From Aerophototrophica crusticola (GTDB taxonomy: Bacteria; Pseudomonadota; Alphaproteobacteria; Azospirillales; Azospirillaceae), in the NCBI GenBank assembly GCA_001939945.1, contig MOEB01000017.1, positions 39,324-103,323 of the forward strand: a stretch of 64,000 nucleotides of DNA, written 5' to 3'. This document shows positions 8,562 to 16,441 of the stretch, one piece after another (position 1 is the stretch's first letter; the number at the start of each line of letters is the position of its first letter). The notes beneath the pieces are model-generated. The model was given only the letters and a program-made list of their open reading frames with translations, was not told the origin of the DNA and made no database searches. Made by a program: the position numbers and the translations under genes.

Positions 8562-10928
8562 TCAGGCCGGCACCGCGTCCCAGCGCGCGCCGACCGCCAG
8601 CGCGGCCAGGTCCGCCGCGGGCATGGGGCGGCCCATGTGGTAACCCTGGGCCAGGTCGCAGCCCATGCCGGCCAGCAGGGCGAAGGCGCCGGCATCCTCC
8701 ACCCCCTCCGCCACCACCGAAAGGTCCAGGGCATGGCCCAGCTCCACCACCGCCTTGACCACCGCTTGGTCGGTGGGGGAGCTGGCGAGCTTCAGCACGA
8801 AGGACTTGTCCACCTTCAGCTCCGACACGGGCAGCTTGCGAAGGTAGGCCAGGGAGGAATGGCCGGTGCCGAAATCGTCCACCGACACCCGCGCGCCGGC
8901 ATCGGCCATGCGGCGCAGCACGGCGACGGCGGCGTCCGGGTCGCGCATCACCGCCCCTTCCGTCACCTCCACCGTCACGTTTCGCGGCGGCAGGCGAAGG
9001 TCGCCCATCAAGCCACGCACCAGGTCCGCCATGCCCGCGTCGGCCAGGTCGCGGGCGGAGACGTTGACCGCCACGCCCAGATCCAGCCCGGCGGTGCGCC
9101 ACGCCGCCGCCTGGGCCAAGGCGGTGGACAGGGCCCAGCGGGTCAGGTGGCGGATGTTGCCCGTCTCCTCCGCCAGGGGGATGAAGCGGTCGGGCGGCAG
9201 GAAGCCGTGGCGCGGGTGGGTCCAGCGGGCCAGCGCCTCCGCCCCCACCACCCGGCCGCCGCGCAAATCCACCTTGGGCTGGTAGCGCAGCGCCATCTCC
9301 CCCCGCTCCACCCCGGCGCGCAGCTCGCTCATCAATGAGACGTCCTCCGGCCGGTAGGGGTCCAGGCCGGGGGCATAGGTGGTGACGCCGTGGTCGTGCT
9401 GCAGGGCCAGGTACAGGGCCACGTCGGCCCTGCGCAGCAGCTCCCGCGGGGTCAGGGCCGGGTCCCGCCCGGCCACGCCGGCGCCGGCCTGCACGTCGAT
9501 AGCCAGGCCGTCCAGGGCCACGGGCGCGTCGAACACCCCCACCAGCCGCCGGGCGGCCTCGGCAGCCTGCTCCTCCCCTGCCGGCAGGGCGACGGCAAAG
9601 CGGTTGTCCGCCACCCGGGCGACCAGCGCGCCCGGCCCGGCCGCGTCGCGAAGCAGGTCGCCGACCCGCGCCACCAGCCGGTCGCCCAGCCCGTGGCCCA
9701 GGGTGTTGTTCAGCTCCGCCAAGCGGGCGAGGCCCAGCAGGACGATGGACAGGGGCGCGGCCCCCTGCCCCGCCCGCTCCGCCAGCAGGCGGTCCAGCTC
9801 CTGCCGGTTGGGCAGGCCGGTGACGCCGTCATGGGCGGCCTGGTGGCGGACCTGGCGTTCGCGGTCGGAGACGGCGCCGGCCATCTGGCGGAAGGCCTGC
9901 ATGGCGCGGCCCACCTCGTCCGCCGGCACGGCGGGCTCCGCCCCTGCCAGGGTGGGTAGGTCGTAGCGCCCCGCCTCCACGTCCCTCGCGGCCTTGGCGA
10001 GCTGGCCCAGGGGCCGCGCCGCCGTCCGCGCCGCCAGCACCCCGCCGCCCAAGCCCGCGGCAAGCCCGGTGAGGATCACGCCCAGCAGGGCGTAGACCAG
10101 CGGCTCATAGGCTTCCAGCGCCGTGTCCGCCCGGTGGCGCAGCAACAGGCCCACGGGCGGGCTGCCCGCCGCCACCGGGAAGGTGCCCAGGTACTGCACC
10201 GCGTCGCCATCGGCATCCGCCCGCAACATCGGCACAGCGGGTTCCAGGGCGGCGGCCGTGGCCGGGATGGTGGCCGCAAGGGCCTGGTCCAGGGAGGTGC
10301 CCGCCGCCCGCCAGCCATCGTCGGACTGCCAGACGAAGGACACGTCGATGTCCACGGGGGACAGGGCCTTCAGCGCCGCCGCGTCCTCCGCCCCCAGGGG
10401 CAGGACAGCGACCACCCAGCCCACCGCCCGGGGTGCCAGCACGGGCACATAGGCCAGCCGCGACGGCTGGCCGTCCAGCACCGCCAGGGCCGTGCCGCCC
10501 TTGCGCAGGGCGGGGCCCCCCAGCAGGGATCTGTAGGCGAAGCTGGCCGCCGGGCCGGACGGGGGCGGCTGGCTGTCGGCCATGACATGCCCGTCCAGGG
10601 ACACCAGCAGCATGCGGGCGCCGTTCAGCCGCTGGCCATAGTTGCGCAGGGCGGACAGCGCCGTCTCATGCTCCCCGGTCGCCACAGCCTCCCGCAGGGC
10701 GAAGTCCAGGGATAGGATCCGGGCCGTCTCCCCCAGCTGCTCCGTCGCCACCTGGACGCGGCCATTGAAGATTTCCGCCGCACGGGCCAGCTCCGTCCCG
10801 GTGCGGGTCAGCACGGCGTTGCGCACCACCCAGTACTGGGCCACGGCGTTGAAGGCCTGGACCGCACCGATGGCAGCGGCCAGCAGCACCACCACGCGGC
10901 CGCGGAAGGAAAGGCCGTGCCGCCTCAT
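8562..10928 (-). CDS. Membrane sensor with degenerate GGDEF and intact EAL (c-di-GMP phosphodiesterase)
   Basis: 788 residues. A first membrane span lies at ~10-32, a periplasmic sensor region follows to ~285, then a second span, a HAMP-like region, GGDEF (~375-530) and EAL (~545-785). The diguanylate cyclase signature is lost: where GGDEF is expected the protein reads VADNRF. The EAL domain keeps EALARW, DDFGTGHSSLAYLRKLP, VDKSF and the late AEGVED, so cyclic-di-GMP hydrolysis is the likely activity. Its ATG overlaps the stop of the cupredoxin gene (ATGA), which suggests that the periplasmic sensor and the copper protein belong to one pathway. Confidence 0.9.
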   Translation of the reverse strand: MRRHGLSFRGRVVVLLAAAIGAVQAFNAVAQYWVVRNAVLTRTGTELARAAEIFNGRVQVATEQLGETARILSLDFALREAVATGEHETALSALRNYGQRLNGARMLLVSLDGHVMADSQPPPSGPAASFAYRSLLGGPALRKGGTALAVLDGQPSRLAYVPVLAPRAVGWVVAVLPLGAEDAAALKALSPVDIDVSFVWQSDDGWRAAGTSLDQALAATIPATAAALEPAVPMLRADADGDAVQYLGTFPVAAGSPPVGLLLRHRADTALEAYEPLVYALLGVILTGLAAGLGGGVLAARTAARPLGQLAKAARDVEAGRYDLPTLAGAEPAVPADEVGRAMQAFRQMAGAVSDRERQVRHQAAHDGVTGLPNRQELDRLLAERAGQGAAPLSIVLLGLARLAELNNTLGHGLGDRLVARVGDLLRDAAGPGALVARVADNRFAVALPAGEEQAAEAARRLVGVFDAPVALDGLAIDVQAGAGVAGRDPALTPRELLRRADVALYLALQHDHGVTTYAPGLDPYRPEDVSLMSELRAGVERGEMALRYQPKVDLRGGRVVGAEALARWTHPRHGFLPPDRFIPLAEETGNIRHLTRWALSTALAQAAAWRTAGLDLGVAVNVSARDLADAGMADLVRGLMGDLRLPPRNVTVEVTEGAVMRDPDAAVAVLRRMADAGARVSVDDFGTGHSSLAYLRKLPVSELKVDKSFVLKLASSPTDQAVVKAVVELGHALDLSVVAEGVEDAGAFALLAGMGCDLAQGYHMGRPMPAADLAALAVGARWDAVPA

Positions 10929-11584
10929 GGCAGGGGGAAGCCTTGCTCGGGGTCGTCATAGGCGCCGGGCTCGGCCGACTTGGGCTCCACCACCAGGGAA
11001 TAGCTGGCGCTCGCCCCGGACGCCGCCACCTCCAGCTTGCCCGGCTCGTCCCAGCGGCTGCCGCGCGGGTGCCAGAGGCGGACCGTGTAGGCGCCCGCGG
11101 GGGCCTCCAGGGTGACCTTTCCCTCCGGCCCGGTCACCCCGGCAACGGGCGCGTCCACCACCACGGCATAGGCCAGCATGCCGTCATGCAAGTTGCAGCC
11201 GATGGCCACCTCCCCCACCGCCGGCAGGGCCACCTCCGGCCCCGGGCTGTTCGGCCCCATCTCCGCCGAGAATTTGGCCATGGGGGTGAAGGAATAGCTG
11301 TGGTGCTTCTTGGCGTCGCCGTTGCGCACCGCCAGCGTGTCCCCCGGGCGGGCCACCAGCACGTGGGGGCGGAAGATCTCCTTCCGCTGGTCCAGCACCA
11401 CCGTGCGCGGCGGCGGGGCGGGCACGCTGGTCCCGGCGGCGGGCACCAGGGCCACCACCGCGTGGGGAAGGGCATTCCCGGCGCTGTCCGTCACGGCCAC
11501 CTGCACCGGCGCCGCGAAGGCGGGGAACGGCGCCAGGGCCAACGCCAGGGCGGTCAGCAGGGCGGGCCGGGAAAAACTTTGCAT
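10925..11584 (-). CDS. Periplasmic amicyanin-like cupredoxin (methylamine-utilisation-protein family)
   Basis: 219 residues with a Sec signal peptide (MQSFSRPALLTALALALAPF, cleavage after AFA near 24). A complete type 1 copper set is visible: His94 or His95 in KKHHSYSF plus Cys130, His133 and Met136 in CNLHDGM. The C-x2-H-x2-M spacing is the one found in amicyanin. The domain is followed by a carboxypeptidase-regulatory-like beta domain (VTGPEGKVTLEAPAGAYTVRLWHPRG). It is upstream of, and overlaps, the phosphodiesterase gene, and is divergent from the DUF3034/haemoglobin pair. No methylamine dehydrogenase genes are nearby, so a role in methylamine oxidation is not supported. Confidence 0.85.
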   Translation of the reverse strand: MQSFSRPALLTALALALAPFPAFAAPVQVAVTDSAGNALPHAVVALVPAAGTSVPAPPPRTVVLDQRKEIFRPHVLVARPGDTLAVRNGDAKKHHSYSFTPMAKFSAEMGPNSPGPEVALPAVGEVAIGCNLHDGMLAYAVVVDAPVAGVTGPEGKVTLEAPAGAYTVRLWHPRGSRWDEPGKLEVAASGASASYSLVVEPKSAEPGAYDDPEQGFPLP

Positions 11585-11671
11585 GGCGCACCTTTCCGGT
11601 TGGCAACCGCTCACTAACCTTGAAGGCTTAAAGAGGTACTTATGAAGTAGATCGGCGGCCGAGGATAACAC

Positions 11672-12580
11672 GTGCGGACGAGAGGAATTAAACGAGAAAC
11701 CGCCCTGGCGCTCATCCCCGCCTTGGCACTGGTCCTCGCGGCGCCCCTGGCGGCCGCGTCGGAGAAGCCAGTCAGGGCCGCGGCGGGCGGGAAGCTGGTG
11801 GCCACCGGTGGGGTCAGCACCATCGAGGGGGCCGCGGGCGGCGGGATCGTGCCCTGGGCGGTGATCGGCGGCTATGGCAGCCGCGGGCAGGTGGGGGCGA
11901 ACGCCTTCTACACCCGGGTGGACGTGGCCGATTACCATTTGGACGTGGTGGGCGGGCTGGTCGGCATCGATGACCGGATCGAGCTGTCGTTCGCCCGCCA
12001 GCGCTTCGACACGGAGGCCGTGGGCGCGGCCCTGGGCCTGGGCAAGGGCTACGCGATCCGGCAGGACGTGGCCGGGCTGAAGGTCAGGCTGTTCGGTGAC
12101 GCGGTGCTGGACCAGGACACCTGGCTGCCGCAGGTGGCGGCCGGGGTGCAGTACAAGTGGAACGACCGGGGCGGCCTGCTGTCCGCCATCGGCGCGCGGC
12201 GGGACGCGGACGCCGACTTTTACGCCAGCGCCACCAAGCTGTTCCTGGAGCCGGGCATCCTGGCCACCGCCACCCTGCGCTACACCCGCGCCAACCAGGG
12301 CGGCATCCTGGGCTTCGGTGGCGACAAGGGCGACGGCCGCACCCTGCACCCGGAGGTCAGCGTGGCCTGGCTCGCCTCCCGCAACTGGGTCTTCGGGGCG
12401 GAGTACCGGTCCAAGCCGGACAAGCTTGGCATCGCCAAGGAGGATGACTGGTGGGACGCCTTCGTGGCCTGGGTCCCGAACCGCCACCTCTCCGTCACCC
12501 TCGCCTACGCCAACCTCGGCAGCATCGTGAACCAGAAGGGCCAGGACGGTATCTATGCGTCGCTCCAGATCGGGTTTTAG
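11672..12580 (+). CDS. DUF3034-like outer-membrane protein
   Basis: 302 residues from a GTG preceded by GAGG seven bases upstream. A signal peptide (ETALALIPALALVLAAPLAAA) precedes repeated amphipathic strands rich in G, Y, W and alternating hydrophobics, ending YASLQIGF with the terminal Phe typical of outer-membrane barrels. The opening KLVATGGVSTIEGAAGGGIVPW matches what I recall of DUF3034 proteins. Function is unknown. The truncated haemoglobin gene starts inside its last 26 bases, so the two are co-translated. Confidence 0.75.
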   Translation: MRTRGIKRETALALIPALALVLAAPLAAASEKPVRAAAGGKLVATGGVSTIEGAAGGGIVPWAVIGGYGSRGQVGANAFYTRVDVADYHLDVVGGLVGIDDRIELSFARQRFDTEAVGAALGLGKGYAIRQDVAGLKVRLFGDAVLDQDTWLPQVAAGVQYKWNDRGGLLSAIGARRDADADFYASATKLFLEPGILATATLRYTRANQGGILGFGGDKGDGRTLHPEVSVAWLASRNWVFGAEYRSKPDKLGIAKEDDWWDAFVAWVPNRHLSVTLAYANLGSIVNQKGQDGIYASLQIGF

Positions 12581-12980
12581 CCTCCTCCTGGCAGGGTCCC
12601 TGCTGTTCTCCGCCCCCGCCCTGGCCAACGACCCCCTGGCGGCGTTCGGCGGGTACGAGGGGCTGCACCGCATCGCCATCGACACGCTGGACCGCTCCAT
12701 GGCGGACCCGCGGCTGCGACCCTTTTTCGTGGAGCAGGACCGGCCGGACATCGCCAAGAAGCTGGCCGACCAGTTCTGCCAGGAGCTGGGCGGCCCCTGC
12801 ACCTACAAGGGCAAGGACATGAAGAAGGCCCATGCCAAGCAGGAGATCGGCATGCAGCACTTCAACGCCCTGGTGGAGGTCTTGCAGGACAGCATGGATG
12901 CGGCGGGCGTGCCCTTCCGCGACCAGAACCGCCTGCTGGCGCGGCTGGCGCCCATGTACCGGGACATGGTGCGGGATTAA
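12555..12980 (+). CDS. Secreted group 1 truncated haemoglobin
   Basis: 141 residues. The first ~25 (MRRSRSGFSLLLAGSLLFSA, ALA) are a signal peptide, unusual because most truncated haemoglobins are cytosolic. The globin part has the group 1 pattern: FGGYEGLHRI at helix A, the FCQELGGPCTYKGKDM turn and the proximal haem ligand His93 in DMKKAHAKQEI, followed by HFNALVEVLQDSMDAAGVP. By eye the B10 position, Tyr in mycobacterial HbN, is Leu. It probably binds a gas (O2 or NO) or haem in the periplasm. It overlaps the DUF3034 gene. Confidence 0.88.
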   Translation: MRRSRSGFSLLLAGSLLFSAPALANDPLAAFGGYEGLHRIAIDTLDRSMADPRLRPFFVEQDRPDIAKKLADQFCQELGGPCTYKGKDMKKAHAKQEIGMQHFNALVEVLQDSMDAAGVPFRDQNRLLARLAPMYRDMVRD

Positions 12981-13053
12981 TTTCGACAAACGTCGAAATG
13001 TGAGGCTTGACAGGAAACCGCTGTGCTGGCACGTTTCGAGAAAATTCGAAACG
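12981..13053 (+). promoter_or_regulatory. Promoter region with two TTTCGA-N6-TCGAAA operators
   Basis: Two palindromes with identical half-sites and spacing lie at 12981-12998 (spacer CAAACG) and 13034-13051 (spacer GAAAAT, extended by CG on each side). A TTGACA hexamer at 13007-13012 sits between them as a candidate -35. The second palindrome covers the likely -10/start region, 13 bases before the ATG of the monooxygenase. This layout fits a dimeric repressor, possibly the ArsR-type protein at 15664-16083, though no equivalent site is seen before that gene. Confidence 0.65.
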
Positions 13054-13065
13054 TCAGAGGCAGCC

Positions 13066-14349
13066 ATGGATAAGCAAGACACCCTTCCCGTCGTCGTCAT
13101 CGGGGCCGGCCCGGTGGGCTTGGCCGCCGCCGCCCACCTGCTGGCCCGCGGGCTGGAGCCGCTGGTGCTGGAGGCGGCGGATGACGTGGCCGCCAACGTG
13201 CGGGACTGGGGCCATGTGCGGGTTTTCAGCCCCTGGCAGTTCAACATCGACAAGGAGGCCCGCCGCCTGCTGGAGGCGGAGGGCTGGCAGGCTCCCAACC
13301 CGAAGGCCCTACCCACCGGCGCGGAGATCGTGGAGCAGTACCTCCGCCCCCTGTCCCGGGTCCCGTCCATCGCCAAGGCGCTGCGCCTCGGCCACCGCGT
13401 CACCGCCATCACCCGCTTGTCCCAGGACAAGGTGAAGACGGCGGGGCGGGAGGCAACCCCCTTCCTGCTGCGAGTCCTGGCCGGGGGCAAGGAGACAGAG
13501 CTGCTGGCGAGCGCGGTGCTGGATGCGTCCGGCACCTGGGCCACGCCGAACCCGCTGGGCGCCAACGGCCTGCCCGCCATCGGGGAGCGGGAGGCCGCGG
13601 CGCGCATCGCCTACCGCATCCCGGACGCCACGGGCGCCGACCGGGCCCGGTATGCGGGAAAGCACACGGCCGTGGTGGGCGCCGGCCACTCCGCCGCCAA
13701 TACGCTGCTGGACCTCGCGAGGCTGGCGGAGGAGGTTCCCGGCACGCGGTTGAGTTGGGTGGTACGCTCCGGCGACCTGGACCGCGCCTTCGGCGGGGGT
13801 GAGGCGGACGGGCTGGCGGCCCGCGGCGCCCTGGGCACGGCCTTGCGGCGCTTGCAGGAATCCGGCCGGCTGGAGCTGATGAACGGCTTCGCCGTGGCGC
13901 GGGTGGAGCAGACAGGCGGCAAACTCGCCCTGGTGGCCGGCGACGGTCGCCGGCTGGAGGGGGTGGATGAGGTGGTGGCCCTCACCGGCCAGCGCCCTGA
14001 CCTGTCCCCGACGCGGGAGCTGCGGCTGAGGCTGGACCCCTGGCTGGAATGCACGGAGGCGCTGGGGCCGCTGATCGACCCCAACCTGCACAGCTGCGGC
14101 ACCGTCCGGCCCCACGGCGCGACGGAGCTGGCCCACCCGGAGCCGGGCTTCTTCACCGTCGGCATCAAAAGTTATGGCCGCGCCCCCACCTTCCTGATGG
14201 CCACGGGCTATGAGCAGGTCCGCTCCGTCGCCGCCTACCTGGCCGGGGACCTGGAGGCGGCGCGGGAGGTGCGGCTGGAACTGCCGGAGACGGGGGTCTG
14301 CAACAGCCGGCCGTCACCCGTGGCCAAGGCGAAGGGGTGTTGTGGTTGA
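13066..14349 (+). CDS. FAD/NAD(P)-dependent flavoprotein monooxygenase with Cys-rich tail
   Basis: 427 residues. Two Rossmann motifs are visible: VVVIGAGPVGLAAAAHL at ~8-24 for FAD and TAVVGAGHSAANTLLDLA near 205 for NAD(P)H. The overall layout is that of single-component flavin monooxygenases. The C terminus carries Cys412, Cys425 and Cys426 (GVCNSRPSP and KGCCG), an unusual thiol-rich tail. It precedes an MFS transporter by 20 bases and lies behind two palindromic operators. ArsO-type monooxygenases of ars clusters have this kind of context, so arsenical or another soft-metal/organic toxicant is a guess; no arsC or arsB is present. Confidence 0.8.
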   Translation: MDKQDTLPVVVIGAGPVGLAAAAHLLARGLEPLVLEAADDVAANVRDWGHVRVFSPWQFNIDKEARRLLEAEGWQAPNPKALPTGAEIVEQYLRPLSRVPSIAKALRLGHRVTAITRLSQDKVKTAGREATPFLLRVLAGGKETELLASAVLDASGTWATPNPLGANGLPAIGEREAAARIAYRIPDATGADRARYAGKHTAVVGAGHSAANTLLDLARLAEEVPGTRLSWVVRSGDLDRAFGGGEADGLAARGALGTALRRLQESGRLELMNGFAVARVEQTGGKLALVAGDGRRLEGVDEVVALTGQRPDLSPTRELRLRLDPWLECTEALGPLIDPNLHSCGTVRPHGATELAHPEPGFFTVGIKSYGRAPTFLMATGYEQVRSVAAYLAGDLEAAREVRLELPETGVCNSRPSPVAKAKGCCG

Positions 14350-14369
14350 TGGCGGTGTAGGCTGCCGCC

Positions 14370-15581
14370 ATGGCCACTGCCGCATCCCCCCTCCCCGCCC
14401 CGCCGCACCACGGTTTCGTCACCGGGCTCGGGGTCGCCCAGATCGTCGCGTGGGGCACCCTGCTCTACGCCTTCCCTTTGCTGGCCGGGCCCATGGCGGC
14501 GGAGCTGGGCTGGTCGAAGGCGGAGACGTACCTGCTGGCCTCCCTGTCGCTGGCCGTGTCGGGCTTGGCGGCGGTGCCGGTAGGCACGGCCATCGACAGG
14601 GGGCACGGGCGCGCGGTGATGGCCGGCGGGTCGGCCCTGGCGGCCCTGATGCTCTGGGGCTGGGGGCAGGCGACGGAAACCTGGCAGCTGGTGCTGGTCT
14701 TCGTCGGCATCGGGCTGGCCCAGGCCATGACGCTGTACGAGCCGGGCTTTGCCGTCATTGCCCGGCGGTTCGGGGCCCGGGCGCGGCAGGGCATCACCGC
14801 GCTGACCCTGTGGGGGGGCTTCGCCAGCACGGTCTTCATCCCCGTCACCCAGGCGATGCTGGACCGGGTGGGTTGGCGGGGGACGCTGGAAGGGTTGGCC
14901 CTGGCCACCCTGGTGCTGTGCCTGCCCTTGCACCTGCTGGTGGTTCGCCCCGACCTGGACCCGCCGCCGGAGCCGCCGGCACCGGGCGCGGGCGACGGCA
15001 GGGCCCTGCCCTGGGCCTTGCGGCAGCCGGCCTTCTGGGGCCTCGCCCTGGCCTTCACCGTCTATTACGCCACCTTCACGGGGCTCACCTACCACCTCTA
15101 CCCCCTGCTGGCCGAGCGGGGGCTGGAGTCGGCGGCCATCGTCGGGGCCCTGGCCCTGGTGGGGCCGGCCCAGGTGGCGGGCCGGGTGGCCGTGGCGGCC
15201 CTGGCGGCACGGGCGAGCATCCGGGCCGTGGGCGTCGCCTCCACCCTGGTGCTGCCGCTGGTGCTCACCGCCCTGCTGCTGCTGGGGAACAACCTTGTCC
15301 TGCTGGCGGCCTTCGCCCTGGCCTATGGGGCAGTGAACGGGATCATGACCATCGTCCGGGGCGCCGCCGTGCCGGAGATGCTGACCCGCCAGGCCTATGG
15401 CGCCATCAACGGCGCGCTGACCCTACCCACCGCCGTGGTCCGCGCCCTGGCACCCATGCTGGCGGCGCTGCTGTGGGAGGCCAGCGGTTCCTATGACGGG
15501 GTGCTGGCGGCCTGCATCGCCGCCATGGCCGTGGTGGCGGCGTCCTTCTGGCTGGCGGCGCGGGCAAGCCCGAGGCCCTGA
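14370..15581 (+). CDS. MFS transporter
   Basis: 403 residues with about 12 predicted membrane spans in two halves separated by a polar loop (RPDLDPPPEPPAPGAGDGRA). An MFS-type loop (GTAIDRGHGRAVMAGG) lies between spans 2 and 3. It is 20 bases downstream of the monooxygenase and probably co-transcribed, suggesting export of a compound or oxidised product. Substrate is unknown. A strong hairpin follows the stop codon. Confidence 0.87.
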   Translation: MATAASPLPAPPHHGFVTGLGVAQIVAWGTLLYAFPLLAGPMAAELGWSKAETYLLASLSLAVSGLAAVPVGTAIDRGHGRAVMAGGSALAALMLWGWGQATETWQLVLVFVGIGLAQAMTLYEPGFAVIARRFGARARQGITALTLWGGFASTVFIPVTQAMLDRVGWRGTLEGLALATLVLCLPLHLLVVRPDLDPPPEPPAPGAGDGRALPWALRQPAFWGLALAFTVYYATFTGLTYHLYPLLAERGLESAAIVGALALVGPAQVAGRVAVAALAARASIRAVGVASTLVLPLVLTALLLLGNNLVLLAAFALAYGAVNGIMTIVRGAAVPEMLTRQAYGAINGALTLPTAVVRALAPMLAALLWEASGSYDGVLAACIAAMAVVAASFWLAARASPRP

Positions 15582-15586
15582 CCTGG

Positions 15587-15613
15587 ACCTGTTCCCAGCA
15601 GTTGGGAACAGGT
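15587..15613. terminator. Bidirectional hairpin between MFS and ArsR-type genes
   Basis: Perfect 11-bp stem ACCTGTTCCCA / TGGGAACAGGT with a five-base loop. It lies between convergent genes, six bases after the MFS stop. Only a short T run follows, so termination may be partial. Confidence 0.65.
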
Positions 15614-15663
15614 TTAGCCATTCAAGTTCCTCAGCCGCTGGCGCCACTCAGCGGCACCACGCT

Positions 15664-16083
15664 CTAGCAGCACTGCTTCGCGGAGTCGGCCGGGCGCGGC
15701 ACGGGCCTCGCGCAGCATTCCTCCCGCAGGAAGGCCAGCAGGGCGTCCATCCGGGGATAGATGGGGCGGCAGTACAGGATGCGGCCGTCCCTCTGCTGGC
15801 TGATCAGCCCGGCCTCCAGCAACTGCTTCACATGGTGGGACAGGGTAGAGGGGATGACGCCCAGCTCCTCCCCCAGCGCCCCCACGGGCATCCCGTCGTC
15901 CCCCGCCTGCACCAGCCGCCGATAGATGGCGAGGCGCGTGGGGTGGCCCAGCTCGGCGAAGCAGCGGGCGGCCGTCTCAAGGTCCATGGGCGCCATGGCG
16001 GGAAGTCCGGGATTGGTGCTGTGGTCCGCGGAATATGGCGTGGCCGGGGCGGTGATGCCAGCCATCCAGGCTTGGCCGGTCAT
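15664..16083 (-). CDS. ArsR/SmtB-family winged-helix regulator with C-terminal cysteine pairs
   Basis: 139 residues from an ATG with AAGGGG seven bases upstream; a shorter start at 15996 would remove 29 residues before the domain. The core is ArsR-like: CFAELGHPTRLAIYRRLVQ then the winged HTH LGVIPSTLSHHVKQLLEAGLI. The classical CVC metal motif in the DNA-reading helix is absent. Instead the tail has two vicinal pairs, Cys123-Cys124 and Cys138-Cys139, which could bind a thiophilic metal or metalloid. It converges on the monooxygenase/MFS pair and is the best local candidate to control it. Confidence 0.85.
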   Translation of the reverse strand: MTGQAWMAGITAPATPYSADHSTNPGLPAMAPMDLETAARCFAELGHPTRLAIYRRLVQAGDDGMPVGALGEELGVIPSTLSHHVKQLLEAGLISQQRDGRILYCRPIYPRMDALLAFLREECCARPVPRPADSAKQCC

Positions 16084-16152
16084 GCACTTGCCCCTTGGCA
16101 GGGACGCGGGTGAACGGTATCCAGCTAGCCAACACCTCAAGGGAGCCAGCCA

Positions 16153-16368
16153 ATGCGTTCGTTCGACGGACAGCGATCCGACAACCAGCCGATCCGCCGC
16201 ACGCCCGACCAGAAGCGCCGGGCCCTGCTGCAGATGGAGACCGAGCTGGCGGCCTTGCCGGCCAAGGCCACCCCCACCCTGCGCGCCAGCCTGGAAGCCC
16301 GCATCAAGGCGTTGAAGGAAGAGCTGGCCAATGGCGGCCCGCCCCGGCGGGAGCGTGACCGGGACTGA
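16153..16368 (+). CDS. Small charged hypothetical protein
   Basis: 71 residues, start preceded by AGGGAG seven bases upstream. The sequence is rich in Arg, Lys and Glu, with a central helix ALLQMETELAALPAKA and a second helix SLEARIKALKEELANGG that could form a short coiled coil. There is no signal peptide. It is divergent from the ArsR-type gene with about 70 bases between starts. No family recognised. Confidence 0.6.
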   Translation: MRSFDGQRSDNQPIRRTPDQKRRALLQMETELAALPAKATPTLRASLEARIKALKEELANGGPPRRERDRD

Positions 16369-16441
16369 CCGCCCGGCCCGACCCTGCCCACCCCGGCCCC
16401 GTCGCGGGCCGGGCCCGATGGGGTGACGCCGCGGCCGGCGG

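Noticed and set aside
10925..11584. Methylamine utilisation pathway
   Set aside because: Only an amicyanin-like cupredoxin is present. No methylamine dehydrogenase subunits or maturation genes are in the window.
10925..12802. Minus-strand extension of the cupredoxin frame to 12802
   Set aside because: The extension runs under the DUF3034 and haemoglobin genes. A signal peptide with ribosome site begins at 11584.
13027..13041. Sigma-54 promoter at TGGCACG
   Set aside because: The -24 half looks right but no GC doublet lies at the -12 position with correct spacing.
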